A stretch of 64,000 bases of DNA from Mesorhizobium caraganae (GTDB taxonomy: Bacteria; Pseudomonadota; Alphaproteobacteria; Rhizobiales; Rhizobiaceae): assembly GCF_016836705.1 (NCBI RefSeq), contig NZ_JAFCGY010000006.1, forward strand, positions 158,310 through 222,309, read 5' to 3'. This document shows, in pieces, positions 18,858 to 27,532 of the stretch. A model generated the notes under the pieces. It did no database searches, was not told the DNA's origin, and was given only the letters and a program-made list of their open reading frames with translations. Each line of letters begins with the position of its first letter. Position 1 is the stretch's first letter. The position numbers and the translations under genes are program-made.

Positions 18858-19581
18858 ACTCCGTCAGGCGATTCAAAGCATTGGACTTTGCGTCCTCATG
18901 CCTTTCGTCTTCGCTCTGCCCGCCTCCGCCGATCCCCTGCCCGCCGGCTTTGTCCGCCTTGCCGATGTCGATCCCACAATCCGCCAGGACATCCGCTATG
19001 CCGGCCTGGAAAACTTCCTGCATCGCAAGACCGACGGCTATGACGCGCCGGTCTGCATCCTCACAAGGCAGGCGGCGCAAGCGCTGTCCCGCGTGCAAAA
19101 GACGCTCACTTTCGACGGCCTGACGCTGGTCGTCTTCGACTGCTACCGGCCGGCTCGCGCCGTCGCCGACATGGGCAAATGGACCAGGGAGGGCGGCCCG
19201 TCCGACCCACAATGGTATCCCAAGATCAAGCGCGGCGACCTCATCGCCAAGGGCTATATCGGCGAACTGTCCACCCATTCACGCGGTTCGACCGTCGATG
19301 TCGCCATTGCCCGCAGCGATGGCAAAAGCACATCATCCGCTGCCTGCGGTGCTACGGGTGCCGGCACGCTCGATTTCGGCACCAGCTTCGACTGTTTGGA
19401 TCCGGCGAGCGAAACTGCCCACCGCCCGCTCGCGGCCGATGCGGCGGCCAACCGCAAAAGACTGCTCGATGCCATGCGCGCCGGCGGCTTCAAGAATTAT
19501 GCGCGCGAATGGTGGCACTACACGCTGGCAAACGAGCCGTTTCCGAGGCAGCGCTTCGACTTCCCCGTCACTGCGAATTGA
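18850..19581 (+). CDS. VanX/DdpX-type D-alanyl-D-alanine dipeptidase
   Basis: 243 residues with a signal peptide (SIGLCVLMPFVFALPASA), so periplasmic. Peptidase family M15D, zinc enzymes that split D-Ala-D-Ala. Zinc-site motifs are visible: STHSRGSTVDVA (SxHxxGxxxD, His and Asp ligands, about residues 140-151) and EWWHY (Glu catalytic, His ligand, about 219-223); FDCYRPARA carries the conserved Arg. The start is TTG at 18850, overlapping the pbpC stop by 8 bases, with AAGGTG just upstream; this tight overlap argues for translational coupling to pbpC. In context it probably recycles or trims muropeptides in the periplasm and is not a vancomycin resistance gene, since no vanH/vanA-like genes accompany it. 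Confidence 0.88.
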   Translation: MNRLRQAIQSIGLCVLMPFVFALPASADPLPAGFVRLADVDPTIRQDIRYAGLENFLHRKTDGYDAPVCILTRQAAQALSRVQKTLTFDGLTLVVFDCYRPARAVADMGKWTREGGPSDPQWYPKIKRGDLIAKGYIGELSTHSRGSTVDVAIARSDGKSTSSAACGATGAGTLDFGTSFDCLDPASETAHRPLAADAAANRKRLLDAMRAGGFKNYAREWWHYTLANEPFPRQRFDFPVTAN

Positions 19582-19684
19582 AACCACCCAGCTGCTTCGA
19601 CGAATCTCCGCCGCAACAGTCTTGCCTCCGCGCTGGCTGCTTCTACATAGCGCCGGACCGGCCTGAGTCGGCCTAGGCTAATAT

Positions 19685-19701
19685 GAGGAAAATGTTTCCT
19701 C
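19685..19701. promoter_or_regulatory. Palindrome upstream of the sulfate operon
   Basis: GAGGAAA ATG TTTCCTC, a perfect 7-base inverted repeat with a 3-base centre in the 232-base gap between the dipeptidase and sulfate-binding genes. There is no T tract, so an operator is as likely as a terminator. Function inferred from position only. Confidence 0.35.
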
Positions 19702-19769
19702 TCAGCGCGCAATATCGGCGAAAAATTGCTTCAAGGGGGCAAAAAAGGCAACGTTGAATGCATCTAATT

Positions 19770-19786
19770 TCTATCAATTCGATAGA
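19770..19786. promoter_or_regulatory. Palindrome close to the sulfate-binding gene start
   Basis: TCTATC AATTC GATAGA, a 6-base inverted repeat ending 27 bases before the ATG at 19814. Position between promoter and ribosome binding site would suit a repressor or a LysR/CysB-type site for sulfur control. No protein is assigned to it. Confidence 0.35.
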
Positions 19787-19813
19787 GTTCAGCCGTCATC
19801 AACGGAGGCGGAA

Positions 19814-20842
19814 ATGACCAACCCTCATTTCAGGAAACTGCTCGGCGCACTGGTCGCCACATCGATCCAGTTCGGCACGCTCGGTTTCGCGTTTGCCGAT
19901 ACCACCATTCTCAACGTGTCCTACGATCCGACACGCGAACTCTACAAGGCGTATGACGAGGCCTTTGTCGCCCACTGGAAGGCCGAGACCGGCGAAACGG
20001 TCACCATCCAGCAATCGCACGGCGGATCGGGCGCCCAGGCCCGCGCCGTAATTGACGGCCTCGACGCCGATGTGGTGACGCTGGCCCTTGAAGGCGACAT
20101 CAACGCCATCGTCACCAAGTCTAAGAAGATCAATCCGGACTGGCGCAAAAAGTTCGAGAACAATTCGGCGCCCTACACCTCAACCATCGTCTTCCTGGTC
20201 CGCAAGGGCAACCCGAAGGGCATCCACGACTGGAGCGATCTGGTCAAGGACGGTGTCCAGGTGATCACGCCGAACCCGAAAACATCGGGCGGCGCGCGTT
20301 GGAACTATCTCGCCGCCTGGGCCTACGCCAACGCCAATGACGGCGGCGACGAAGCCAAGAACAAGGAATTCGTCGGCAAGCTCTACGCCAATGCTCCGGT
20401 GCTCGACACCGGTGCCCGCGGCTCGACCGTCACCTTCGCGCAAAAGGGCATTGGCGACGTGCTGATCGGCTGGGAAAACGACGCCTATCTGGCACTCAAT
20501 GAATTCGGCGCCGACAATTTCGAGATCGTGTATCCGCCGACCTCGATCCTGGCCGAGCCGCCGGTGGCGATCGTCGACGCCAATGTCGACGCCAAGGGCA
20601 CCCGCAAGGTCGCCGAAGCCTATCTCGGCTGGCTCTACTCCAAGGAAGCCCAGACGATCATTGCCAAGAACCACTACCGTCCGGCGAAGCCCGAACTGGT
20701 GGATCCGGCGGATATTCCGAAGACGCCTGAAATCAAGCTGATCTCCATCGACGATCCGCTTTTCGGCGGCTGGAAGAAAGCACAGCCTTATCATTTCGGC
20801 GACGGTGGTATATTCGACCAGATCTACAAGCCGGCCCAGTGA
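19814..20842 (+). CDS. sbp: Sulfate ABC transporter substrate-binding protein
   Basis: 342 residues. Periplasmic sulfate (or thiosulfate) receptor of the CysTWA importer encoded directly downstream. Signal peptide at residues 1-28 ([20 protein letters not shown]). Family patterns: [13 protein letters not shown] at the mature N-terminus, [39 protein letters not shown] and [10 protein letters not shown]. The frame is open from a TTG at 19754, but the ATG at 19814 is preceded by GGAGGCG and yields a normal signal peptide, so I use it. A second paralogue lies at 24571. The spacing of 23 bases to cysT and overlapping genes after that indicate one operon. Confidence 0.93.
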   Translation: MTNPHFRKLLGALVATSIQFGTLGFAFADTTILNVSYDPTRELYKAYDEAFVAHWKAETGETVTIQQSHGGSGAQARAVIDGLDADVVTLALEGDINAIVTKSKKINPDWRKKFENNSAPYTSTIVFLVRKGNPKGIHDWSDLVKDGVQVITPNPKTSGGARWNYLAAWAYANANDGGDEAKNKEFVGKLYANAPVLDTGARGSTVTFAQKGIGDVLIGWENDAYLALNEFGADNFEIVYPPTSILAEPPVAIVDANVDAKGTRKVAEAYLGWLYSKEAQTIIAKNHYRPAKPELVDPADIPKTPEIKLISIDDPLFGGWKKAQPYHFGDGGIFDQIYKPAQ

Positions 20843-20865
20843 GCTAAAATCTAGATCAGGACCAC

Positions 20866-21717
20866 ATGACCATAGCACCCGCCAAGGCGGGGTGGCGGTT
20901 CAGACAGCCGAGCGTCATTCCGGGTTTCGGACTGACGCTCGGCTTCTCGCTTGCCTACCTCACGCTTATCATCCTCATTCCCCTGTCGGGCCTCATCTGG
21001 CGTTCGGCAGCCCTCGGCTGGACCGATTTCTGGGCGATCGCCACGGACCGCCGCACCCTCAACGCGCTCGAAATCAGCTTCGGCGCCGCCTTCATCGCGG
21101 CGGCTGTCAACGTCGTCTTCGGCACGCTCGTCGCCTGGGTGCTGGTGCGCTACCGCTTCCCCGGCCGCCGCATCGTCGACGCCATGGTCGACCTGCCCTT
21201 CGCGCTGCCGACGGCAGTGGCCGGCATCGCGCTGACCACGCTCTATGCGCCCAATGGCTGGATCGGCCATCTGCTGGCGCCGCTTGGCATCAAGGTCGCC
21301 TATACCCCGCTCGGCATCGTGGTGGCATTGGTCTTCATCGGCCTGCCCTTCGTCGTGCGCACGGTGCAGCCGATCATGGAGGAGATCGACAAGGAAGTGG
21401 AAGAGGCGGCCGCCACGCTTGGCGCCAACCGCTTCCAGATCATCACCCGCATCCTGTTTCCGGGACTGGCGCCGGCCATCGTCACCGGTTTCTCGCTGGC
21501 CTTCGCACGCGGCGTCGGCGAATACGGCTCGGTCATCTTCATCGCCGGCAACCTGCCCTACAAGTCGGAGATCGCGCCGCTTCTGATCGTCATCCGGCTG
21601 GAGGAGTACAACTATCCGGCAGCGACCGCGATCGCCGCGATCATGCTTTTGCTGTCGTTCCTGATGCTGCTGGTCATCAACCTGGCGCAGTCATGGAGTC
21701 GCAAGCGCTATGGCTGA
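20866..21717 (+). CDS. cysT: Sulfate ABC transporter permease CysT
   Basis: 283 residues, about six membrane helices, one of two inner-membrane permeases of the sulfate/thiosulfate importer. The cytoplasmic EAA loop reads [27 protein letters not shown] (about residues 178-204), the ATPase contact. Other family marks are [26 protein letters not shown] and [21 protein letters not shown] precedes the ATG. It overlaps cysW by 8 bases. Confidence 0.95.
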   Translation: MTIAPAKAGWRFRQPSVIPGFGLTLGFSLAYLTLIILIPLSGLIWRSAALGWTDFWAIATDRRTLNALEISFGAAFIAAAVNVVFGTLVAWVLVRYRFPGRRIVDAMVDLPFALPTAVAGIALTTLYAPNGWIGHLLAPLGIKVAYTPLGIVVALVFIGLPFVVRTVQPIMEEIDKEVEEAAATLGANRFQIITRILFPGLAPAIVTGFSLAFARGVGEYGSVIFIAGNLPYKSEIAPLLIVIRLEEYNYPAATAIAAIMLLLSFLMLLVINLAQSWSRKRYG

Positions 21718-22594
21718 CCCCGAAATCAAATCCTACGAGCCGCATCACGAGAGCCAGTCGGCGGCGGTGACCGAAAGCCTGCCGGTGCGGCTGCTGCTGA
21801 TGGCGGTGGCCTTCGCCTTCCTCGTCATCTTCGTCCTCCTGCCGCTGATCATCGTCTTTCACGAGGCGCTGGCCAAAGGCCTCGGCGCCTACACGGAATC
21901 GCTGTCCAATCCCGATACGCGTTCGGCGATCCGGCTGACCCTGCTGGTGGCGGCCATCGCCGTGCCGCTCAACGTTGTCTTCGGCATCTCCGCCGCCTGG
22001 GCGATCGCCAAGTTCGAATTCAAGGGCAAGGCGTTCCTGACCACGCTGATCGACCTGCCATTCTCCGTCTCGCCCGTCATCTCAGGCCTGGTCTATGTGC
22101 TTTTGTTCGGCGCTCAGGGGCTGCTCGGCGAATGGCTGAAGGCGCACGGCATCCAGATCCTGTTCGCCGTGCCGGGCATCGTGCTTGCCACCGTCTTCGT
22201 CACCTTCCCCTTCGTCGCCCGCGAACTGATCCCGCTGATGCAGGAACAGGGCAATGGCGATGAGGAGGCGGCGCTCTCGCTCGGCGCCAATGGCTGGCAG
22301 ACTTTCTGGTATGTGACGCTGCCCAACGTCAAATGGGGATTGCTCTACGGCGTGCTTCTGTGCAACGCCCGCTCGATGGGCGAATTCGGCGCGGTCTCGG
22401 TCGTGTCCGGCCACATACGCGGGCTGACCAACACCATGCCGTTGCATGTCGAAATCCTCTACAACGAGTACAACGCCGTCGGCGCCTTTGCCGTCGCTTC
22501 GCTGCTTGCCGGCCTGGCGCTGGTCACGCTGGTCTTGAAAACACTTCTCGAGATGCGCTACGGCGCCGAGATCGCCGCGACGCGCGGACACTGA
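21710..22594 (+). CDS. cysW: Sulfate ABC transporter permease CysW
   Basis: 294 residues with about six membrane helices and an N-terminal cytoplasmic extension (residues 1-25). The EAA loop is [27 protein letters not shown] (about 184-210), and [19 protein letters not shown] is the CysW-specific stretch that follows. It pairs with CysT and CysA. Its ATG lies inside the end of cysT; the stop is 13 bases before cysA. Confidence 0.95.
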   Translation: MADPEIKSYEPHHESQSAAVTESLPVRLLLMAVAFAFLVIFVLLPLIIVFHEALAKGLGAYTESLSNPDTRSAIRLTLLVAAIAVPLNVVFGISAAWAIAKFEFKGKAFLTTLIDLPFSVSPVISGLVYVLLFGAQGLLGEWLKAHGIQILFAVPGIVLATVFVTFPFVARELIPLMQEQGNGDEEAALSLGANGWQTFWYVTLPNVKWGLLYGVLLCNARSMGEFGAVSVVSGHIRGLTNTMPLHVEILYNEYNAVGAFAVASLLAGLALVTLVLKTLLEMRYGAEIAATRGH

Positions 22595-22607
22595 TAGAGG
22601 GATTTTC

Positions 22608-23648
22608 ATGGAAGTTCGCGTTGCCAACGTGCGCAAGGAGTTTGACCGGTTCCCGGCCCTCCATGACGTATCGCTTGACATCAAGTCGGGTGAGCTGATC
22701 GCGCTGCTGGGGCCGTCGGGTTCCGGCAAGACGACACTGCTCAGATTGATTGCAGGGCTCGAGCGGCCGACGCGCGGAAAGATCTTCTTCGGCGACGACG
22801 ATGCCTCGCAGAAGTCGATCCAGGAGCGCAATGTCGGCTTCGTCTTCCAGCACTATGCGCTGTTCCGGCACATGACGGTCGCCGACAATATCGGCTTTGG
22901 CCTGAAGGTCCGGCATGGGCCGTCGCGCCCGCCGGCGGCGGAGATCCGCCGCCGCGCGTCAGAGCTCCTCGACCTTGTCCAGCTTTCCGGCCTGGAAAAG
23001 CGCTACCCAGCACAGCTTTCCGGCGGCCAGCGCCAGCGCGTGGCGCTTGCCCGCGCCATGGCGATCGAGCCCAAAGTGCTTTTGCTCGACGAGCCGTTCG
23101 GCGCGCTCGATGCGCAGGTGCGTAGGGAATTGCGCCGCTGGCTGCGCGAGATCCACGACCGCACTGGCCACACCACCGTCTTCGTCACCCACGACCAGGA
23201 AGAGGCGTTGGAGCTTGCCGACCGTGTCGTGGTGATGAGCCAGGGCCGGATCGAGCAGGTCGGCTCGGCCGACGAGATCTACGACACGCCGAACTCACCC
23301 TTCGTCTACTCCTTCATCGGTGAATCGAGCACGCTTCCCGTAAAGGTCGAGGACGGCCAGGTCTGGATCGCCGACCGGCCGATCGGGCTGTCCGCGCCGC
23401 ATGCGCCGAGTGGCGAGGCAGTCCTCTACTTCCGCCCGCACGATGTCGAACTGCTCGACGGGTGCAGCGGCTGCATCGCCGGCACGGTCGCCGCCAGCCG
23501 CCGCGTCGCCGGCACCAGGCGCGTCGAACTCGAAATTGGCGGCGAACGCCAGCGCGTCGAGATCGAACTCCCCGTCGACCATCCAGCGGCGCAGAAGAGC
23601 CGGGTGGCGTTCAGGCCGCGGCGGTGGAAGCTTTTCCCGGCGGCATAG
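22608..23648 (+). CDS. cysA: Sulfate ABC transporter ATP-binding protein CysA
   Basis: 346 residues. Energises the CysTW importer. Walker A GPSGSGKTT (about residues 35-43), Q-loop FVFQHYALF, signature LSGGQRQRVALARA (about 132-145), Walker B VLLLDEPFGALD and switch His in FVTHDQEEA. The C-terminal part (about 240-346) is the TOBE-like regulatory domain found in CysA (ESSTLPVKVEDGQ, FRPHDVEL). Last gene of the plus-strand operon; the vapBC pair converges on it 28 bases downstream, with no obvious terminator between. Confidence 0.96.
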   Translation: MEVRVANVRKEFDRFPALHDVSLDIKSGELIALLGPSGSGKTTLLRLIAGLERPTRGKIFFGDDDASQKSIQERNVGFVFQHYALFRHMTVADNIGFGLKVRHGPSRPPAAEIRRRASELLDLVQLSGLEKRYPAQLSGGQRQRVALARAMAIEPKVLLLDEPFGALDAQVRRELRRWLREIHDRTGHTTVFVTHDQEEALELADRVVVMSQGRIEQVGSADEIYDTPNSPFVYSFIGESSTLPVKVEDGQVWIADRPIGLSAPHAPSGEAVLYFRPHDVELLDGCSGCIAGTVAASRRVAGTRRVELEIGGERQRVEIELPVDHPAAQKSRVAFRPRRWKLFPAA

Positions 23649-23676
23649 TCCTCGACGTCTAATCCTCGATCAGTTG

Positions 23677-24075
23677 CTACTCCAGCCAGTTCTCGACCTT
23701 AAGGCCCTTAATCCGGCTGAACTCGCCGGTATTGGCTGTTACCAGCGTGATCCCCAGCGCACAGGCGTGGGAAGCAATGAAAAGGTCATTGTGGCCGATC
23801 GGCTGGCCCCGGGCCTCCAGCTCGGCACGAAGTGCGCCGTATTCGCTATCCACCGGCACATCGAGTGGCAGCACAGGTAACTCCGCCAGCAATTCCTCGA
23901 CCTTGGCGAGCAGCTTGGCCGATCCCTTGCGGGCGCAACCATAACGCAGCTCCGAGGCAATGACGATGCTGGTGCACAGGGCGCCGTCTCCCTCGCGAGC
24001 CGCCGCACCGGCGGCTTTGCCAGCCGGATTTCGGATCATGTCGCTGATGATGTTGATGTCGAGCATGAAACGCAT
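23677..24075 (-). CDS. vapC: VapC-family PIN-domain toxin ribonuclease
   Basis: 132 residues. PIN-domain nucleases of this group cleave RNA and are neutralised by the antitoxin encoded next to them. The acidic metal-binding residues are visible: Asp6 (FMLDINIISDMI), Glu42 (IASELRYG) and Asp97 (GHNDLFIASHA), with the closing motif TANTGEF at 113-119. Its ATG shares one base with the stop codon of the antitoxin gene, the normal coupling in these operons. The module sits between cysA and the second sulfate-binding gene and looks inserted into the sulfur locus. Confidence 0.92.
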   Translation of the reverse strand: MRFMLDINIISDMIRNPAGKAAGAAAREGDGALCTSIVIASELRYGCARKGSAKLLAKVEELLAELPVLPLDVPVDSEYGALRAELEARGQPIGHNDLFIASHACALGITLVTANTGEFSRIKGLKVENWLE

Positions 24076-24344
24076 CAGAAGATGTCCTCGGGCCTGACGG
24101 GCACATCACGGATCTCGGGAAAGTCGTCTTCAGGACCAAGCGGCGGCTCTTTCGCCCATTGGGCAAGCAGTGCCGTGAGGCCGGGTTTGCGGACCGGCTC
24201 GATGATCAGACGGTCGCCGTCGCGGCTGATCAGGACTTTTTCGCCGGGAAGCTCGAACTCGACGGGAATGCGCACCGCCTGGCTGCGGTTGTTGCGAAAG
24301 AGCTTCGCTTCCCTCGGCGGCGTTGAATGGCGGTGTTGCGGCAT
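24075..24344 (-). CDS. vapB: VapB-family antitoxin
   Basis: 89 residues. The core REAKLFRNNRSQAVRIPVEFELPGEKVLISRDGDRLIIEP is the SpoVT/AbrB-type swapped-hairpin DNA-binding domain of VapB antitoxins; the C-terminal acidic tail (PPLGPEDDFPEIRDVPVRPEDIF) is the toxin-binding part. The first about 11 residues (PQHRHSTPP) are an extension relative to many VapB proteins, but AAGGATGA upstream supports the ATG used. It precedes and overlaps vapC by one base and probably represses its own promoter. Confidence 0.9.
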   Translation of the reverse strand: MPQHRHSTPPREAKLFRNNRSQAVRIPVEFELPGEKVLISRDGDRLIIEPVRKPGLTALLAQWAKEPPLGPEDDFPEIRDVPVRPEDIF

Positions 24345-24358
24345 GGCTGCTCATCCTT

Positions 24359-24381
24359 GTATATGCCATATGTATATGCCA
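24359..24381 (-). promoter_or_regulatory. Direct repeat in the vapBC promoter
   Basis: Two copies of GTATATGCCA (24359-24368 and 24372-24381) with a 13-base period lie 15 bases upstream of the vapB start, in an A/T-rich patch suited to the -10 region. Antitoxin binding for autoregulation is a reasonable inference. Confidence 0.5.
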
Positions 24382-24570
24382 AAACGGCAAGATGCAATCA
24401 TTCTGCGACGCATTGGAAGGAAATCCTACCAACCGGCTGTTTCGGCAATACTTTTTCTCACCACCAGATGGCAGGCCCCGTCCCCGTGTCTGGCGGCGCT
24501 GGACATGGTCCTATTATGTTGGCGCATTATATCGGTGCATTCGAACCGGCATTCCCAAGGAGCCTTTTTC

Positions 24571-25557
24571 ATGAAGCGATTTTTCCTCAGCGTCGCCACC
24601 GCCGCCAGCCTGTTCCTCGCCTCCTCGCAAGCCTGGTCGGCCGACAAATTGCTCAACGCTTCCTATGATGTCGGGCGCGAATTGTTTGTCCAGATGAACA
24701 AGGCTTTCATCGCCGGCCATCCCGGCGTCACCGTCGACCAGTCGCATGCCGGCACCTCGGCACAGGCGCGCGCCATCGCCGAAGGCCTTGGCGCTGACGT
24801 GGTAACCTTCAACCAGGTCACCGACATCGACTTCCTGGTCAAGAAGGGCCTGGTCTCCGCCGACTGGCAGAAGGATTTCCCCGACAACGCCTCGCCCTTC
24901 TATTCGCTGCCGTCCTTCCTGGTGCGCGCCGGCAATCCCAAGCACATCAAGGACTGGAACGACCTCGTGCGCGACGACGTGCAGGTGATCTTCCCCAACC
25001 CGAAAACCTCGGGCAATGCGCGCTACACCTATCTGGCGGCGACCGCCTACGCCAAGGAGGCCTTCAAGGGCGACGACGCCAAGGTGAAAGAGTTCGTCAC
25101 CAAGCTGTTCAACAACGTGCCGATCTTCGATACGGGCGGCCGCGCCGCCACCACGACCTTCGTCCAGCGCGAGATCGGCGACGTGCTGATCACCTTCGAG
25201 TCGGAAACGCGCGGCATCCGCAAGGAGTATGGTGACGACAAGTTCGAACAGGTTACCCCAACTGTCAGCCTGCTCGCCGAATTTCCTGTGGCGATCGTCG
25301 ATAAGGTCGCCGACGAGCACGGCACGCGCGATCTGGCTAAATCCTATCTCGACTTCCTCTACACGCCGGAGGGCCAGAATATTGCGGCTGAAAATGGCCT
25401 GAGAATCCGCAATGCTGAAGTCGCGGCCAAATACAAGGCTGACTTCCCCGATGTCCGCCTGCTGACGGTGGAAGAGGTCTTCGGCGGCTGGGACAAGGTG
25501 CAGAAGGAACACTTCGCCGCCGGCGGCCTGCTTGACCAGACCTACGGCAGCCGCTGA
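24571..25557 (+). CDS. Second sulfate-type ABC substrate-binding protein
   Basis: 328 residues. Paralogue of the protein at 19814, with the same marks: LLNASYDVGRELF, QSHAGTSAQARAI, GLGADVVTFNQVTDID, IFPNPKTSGNARYTYL, and a signal peptide at residues 1-22. It lacks its own permease and ATPase genes, so it probably feeds CysTWA encoded 1-4 kb upstream, perhaps with different affinity or for thiosulfate. AAGGAG at 24557-24562 and a signal peptide fix the ATG; the frame itself stays open far upstream and that part is not protein. It is separated from cysA by vapBC and ends in a strong terminator at 25590. Confidence 0.93.
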   Translation: MKRFFLSVATAASLFLASSQAWSADKLLNASYDVGRELFVQMNKAFIAGHPGVTVDQSHAGTSAQARAIAEGLGADVVTFNQVTDIDFLVKKGLVSADWQKDFPDNASPFYSLPSFLVRAGNPKHIKDWNDLVRDDVQVIFPNPKTSGNARYTYLAATAYAKEAFKGDDAKVKEFVTKLFNNVPIFDTGGRAATTTFVQREIGDVLITFESETRGIRKEYGDDKFEQVTPTVSLLAEFPVAIVDKVADEHGTRDLAKSYLDFLYTPEGQNIAAENGLRIRNAEVAAKYKADFPDVRLLTVEEVFGGWDKVQKEHFAAGGLLDQTYGSR

Positions 25558-25589
25558 TATCAGCAGCACCCGACCTGAAACGGAACAAG

Positions 25590-25620
25590 AAAGCCGGCTC
25601 TTTGCCGGCTTTTTCGTTTT
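25590..25620 (+). terminator. Rho-independent terminator after the second sulfate-binding gene
   Basis: AAAGCCGGC (25590-25598), 5-base loop, GCCGGCTTT (25604-25612), continuing into a T-rich tract. A 9-base GC-rich stem with T run is a textbook intrinsic terminator, 32 bases after the stop at 25557. Confidence 0.9.
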
Positions 25621-25819
25621 TGCGCGCCGAACAAACAGCTTCCCCCGAATCCGGCGGCATATGTGAAAAACGTTACAAAGAATCAACGCGTTTATGCCTA
25701 ACCTCTCAACCGGGCGGCTTGTTCTACGCGAAACCGGGTCGTTCAGGCGAAACGTCATGATTTGCACACAAACAACCGCCAGATGCGGGTGGTTGGGGTT
25801 TTCATGAACTGAATCGGGC

Positions 25820-26269
25820 ATGCTTACCAAAAAAGGCAAATACGGCCTCAAGGCCCTCGTGCATCTTTCCGGCCTGCCGGTCGGCCAGCTTGCATTCGTC
25901 AACGACATTGCGGTCGCCAACAACATCCCGAAGAAATTCCTGGATGCAATTCTGGGCGAGCTGCGCAATGCCGGTTTTGTGCTGAGCCGCAAGGGCAAGG
26001 AAGGCGGCTATCGCCTCGCCCGGCCCGCTTCCGAGATCAAGATCGGCCACGTCGTGCGCGTGCTTGACGGACCGCTCGCGCCGATCCCTTGCGCCAGCCG
26101 CACCCAGTACCAGCGCTGCGAGGATTGCGACGAGGCGACCTGCCAGGTCCGGCACATGATGCTGGAGGTGCGCCAGGCCATCGCCGAGGTGCTGGACAAC
26201 AGAAGCCTCGCCGCCATGCGCGACGCCGACAATGACGATTTTCCGGTCGAACTGACGTCGCAGATCTAG
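25820..26269 (+). CDS. Rrf2-family transcriptional regulator with four cysteines
   Basis: 149 residues. Winged-helix Rrf2 regulators include IscR, NsrR, RirA and CymR. The N-terminal HTH is clear (KGKYGLKALVHLSGLP, IPKKFLDAILGELRNAGFVLSRKGKEGGYRLAR, residues 5-67). Cysteines at 91, 100, 103 and 108 (PCASRT, RCEDC, TCQVR) make an iron-sulfur cluster plausible, though the spacing is not exactly that of IscR. It lies directly after two sulfate-uptake units, so control of sulfur assimilation is an inference from context; iron or NO sensing is the alternative. The 199 bases upstream hold its promoter (A/T-rich near 25660-25700); the ribosome binding site is weak. Confidence 0.9.
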   Translation: MLTKKGKYGLKALVHLSGLPVGQLAFVNDIAVANNIPKKFLDAILGELRNAGFVLSRKGKEGGYRLARPASEIKIGHVVRVLDGPLAPIPCASRTQYQRCEDCDEATCQVRHMMLEVRQAIAEVLDNRSLAAMRDADNDDFPVELTSQI

Positions 26270-26326
26270 ATAAGTTCGAACCTTGAATGGCGTTCACCAT
26301 GGCCTGCGGGCGCCGATTGCGCGCTC

Positions 26327-27532
26327 GTGGCACACGCAGTAAAGCGATTTTCGGAAGCGCAAGAACAGGTGGACACCGATCGGATGAGGCTGCCGTGGTT
26401 GGGAAAATCCCGGAAAGCCGATCGGACACCGTCGTCCGCCGTCATTTACCATACTGAAATCATCGCCGATCTCCTGGTGCCCGAGCGGGCCGAGCATGTG
26501 CGCTTCTTCAGCCGCAAGCTGGTTCGCCCCGGCAAGTTGCGTACCTTCAACAACAGGGATTTTCGCGAGCTGGTGCTGGCCGCCTTCTATTTCGGCGTCG
26601 CGGCATTGCTGCCGGTCAGTTGGTGGGCAGCGATCTGCAGCCGCGTATCGGGGCTGCGCCTCAAGCGCCATATCCGCAAGGACTTCGTGCGCTACGCCGC
26701 CGCGACGCGCGCGGTGCTCGGCAACGGCATCGATGCGCAAAGGCAGTTCAGGGCCCTGCTCTACGCCAACCACCGCAGGCGATTGCTGCTTGCCGCGCAT
26801 CTCGTCGGCCGCCGCTGGTCACCCGATATCCGGCTTGAGGGCCTGGAGGGCCTGCAAGCGGCGCTGGCGCGCGGCCACGGCGCCATCATCTGGTGCGATC
26901 AATTCACGGCCCAGACCATCATCGGCAAGCGCGCGCTTTATGAAGCCGGCATCGCGGCGCACCAGCTCAGTGTCAGCGCTCACGGCATCTCCGACTCGAC
27001 CTTCGGCCTGCGCTTCCTGAACCCGCCAATGGTCCGGGTCGAGAACCGTTTCCTGAAAAGCCGGATCGTCTTCGATCGCGGCGATGCCTACCAGGTCACC
27101 GGCCGGATCCAGAAGATCCTTGGCAACAACGGCGTCGTGCTGGTAACCAACACCGTGCATGCCGGTTCGACATTCACCGAAGTCGGGATTGGCGAGAGCG
27201 GCTGGACCCACCTCGCCTCGGCGCCGACGAATTTCGCCGCCAGAGGCAAGGCGGCGCTGTTTTCCATGTCGACCTTCGAGACCGATCCGTTCCGCCAGTA
27301 CCACGCCGTCCTGAGTCCCGAACTGGTGCCGGCCCAGGCGGGAACCGCTGAGCCCACGACAAGGACCGGCGGCGCCAAGAACATGGCATTGCAGGCCGAG
27401 TACATCCTGCTCAAGCGCGACCGCTTACTGGAGGCGCTGAAACTCTACCCCGAGCAAATGATGATCTGGTCCGGTGCCGACCGGTTCACCGAACGGCCGG
27501 AAAACGCCTTGCCCGATGAGGGTGGTTCATGA
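26327..27532 (+). CDS. Unassigned protein resembling LpxL/HtrB-type acyltransferases
   Basis: Up to 401 residues from a GTG at 26327; an ATG at 26384 (MRLPWLGKS) would give 382. I do not recognise a named family with certainty. The central part (HRRRLLLAAHLVGRRW, IRLEGLEGLQAALARGHGAIIWCDQF, GIAAHQLSVSAHG, about residues 150-230) has the layout of lipid A lauroyl-type acyltransferases: a conserved basic start, a gl..l..ALa.G.G.I.l block and a following hydrophobic strand. The canonical HxxxxD catalytic pair is not obvious; WCDQF occupies the corresponding place. One hydrophobic segment near residues 85-105 may be membrane-associated. The gene ends in a 6-base overlap with the convergent gluconokinase gene. 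Confidence 0.6.
   Translation: MAHAVKRFSEAQEQVDTDRMRLPWLGKSRKADRTPSSAVIYHTEIIADLLVPERAEHVRFFSRKLVRPGKLRTFNNRDFRELVLAAFYFGVAALLPVSWWAAICSRVSGLRLKRHIRKDFVRYAAATRAVLGNGIDAQRQFRALLYANHRRRLLLAAHLVGRRWSPDIRLEGLEGLQAALARGHGAIIWCDQFTAQTIIGKRALYEAGIAAHQLSVSAHGISDSTFGLRFLNPPMVRVENRFLKSRIVFDRGDAYQVTGRIQKILGNNGVVLVTNTVHAGSTFTEVGIGESGWTHLASAPTNFAARGKAALFSMSTFETDPFRQYHAVLSPELVPAQAGTAEPTTRTGGAKNMALQAEYILLKRDRLLEALKLYPEQMMIWSGADRFTERPENALPDEGGS

Noticed and set aside
24082..24570. Open frame upstream of the second sulfate-binding gene
   Set aside because: It is antisense to vapB and lacks protein character; the signal peptide starts at 24571 after AAGGAG.
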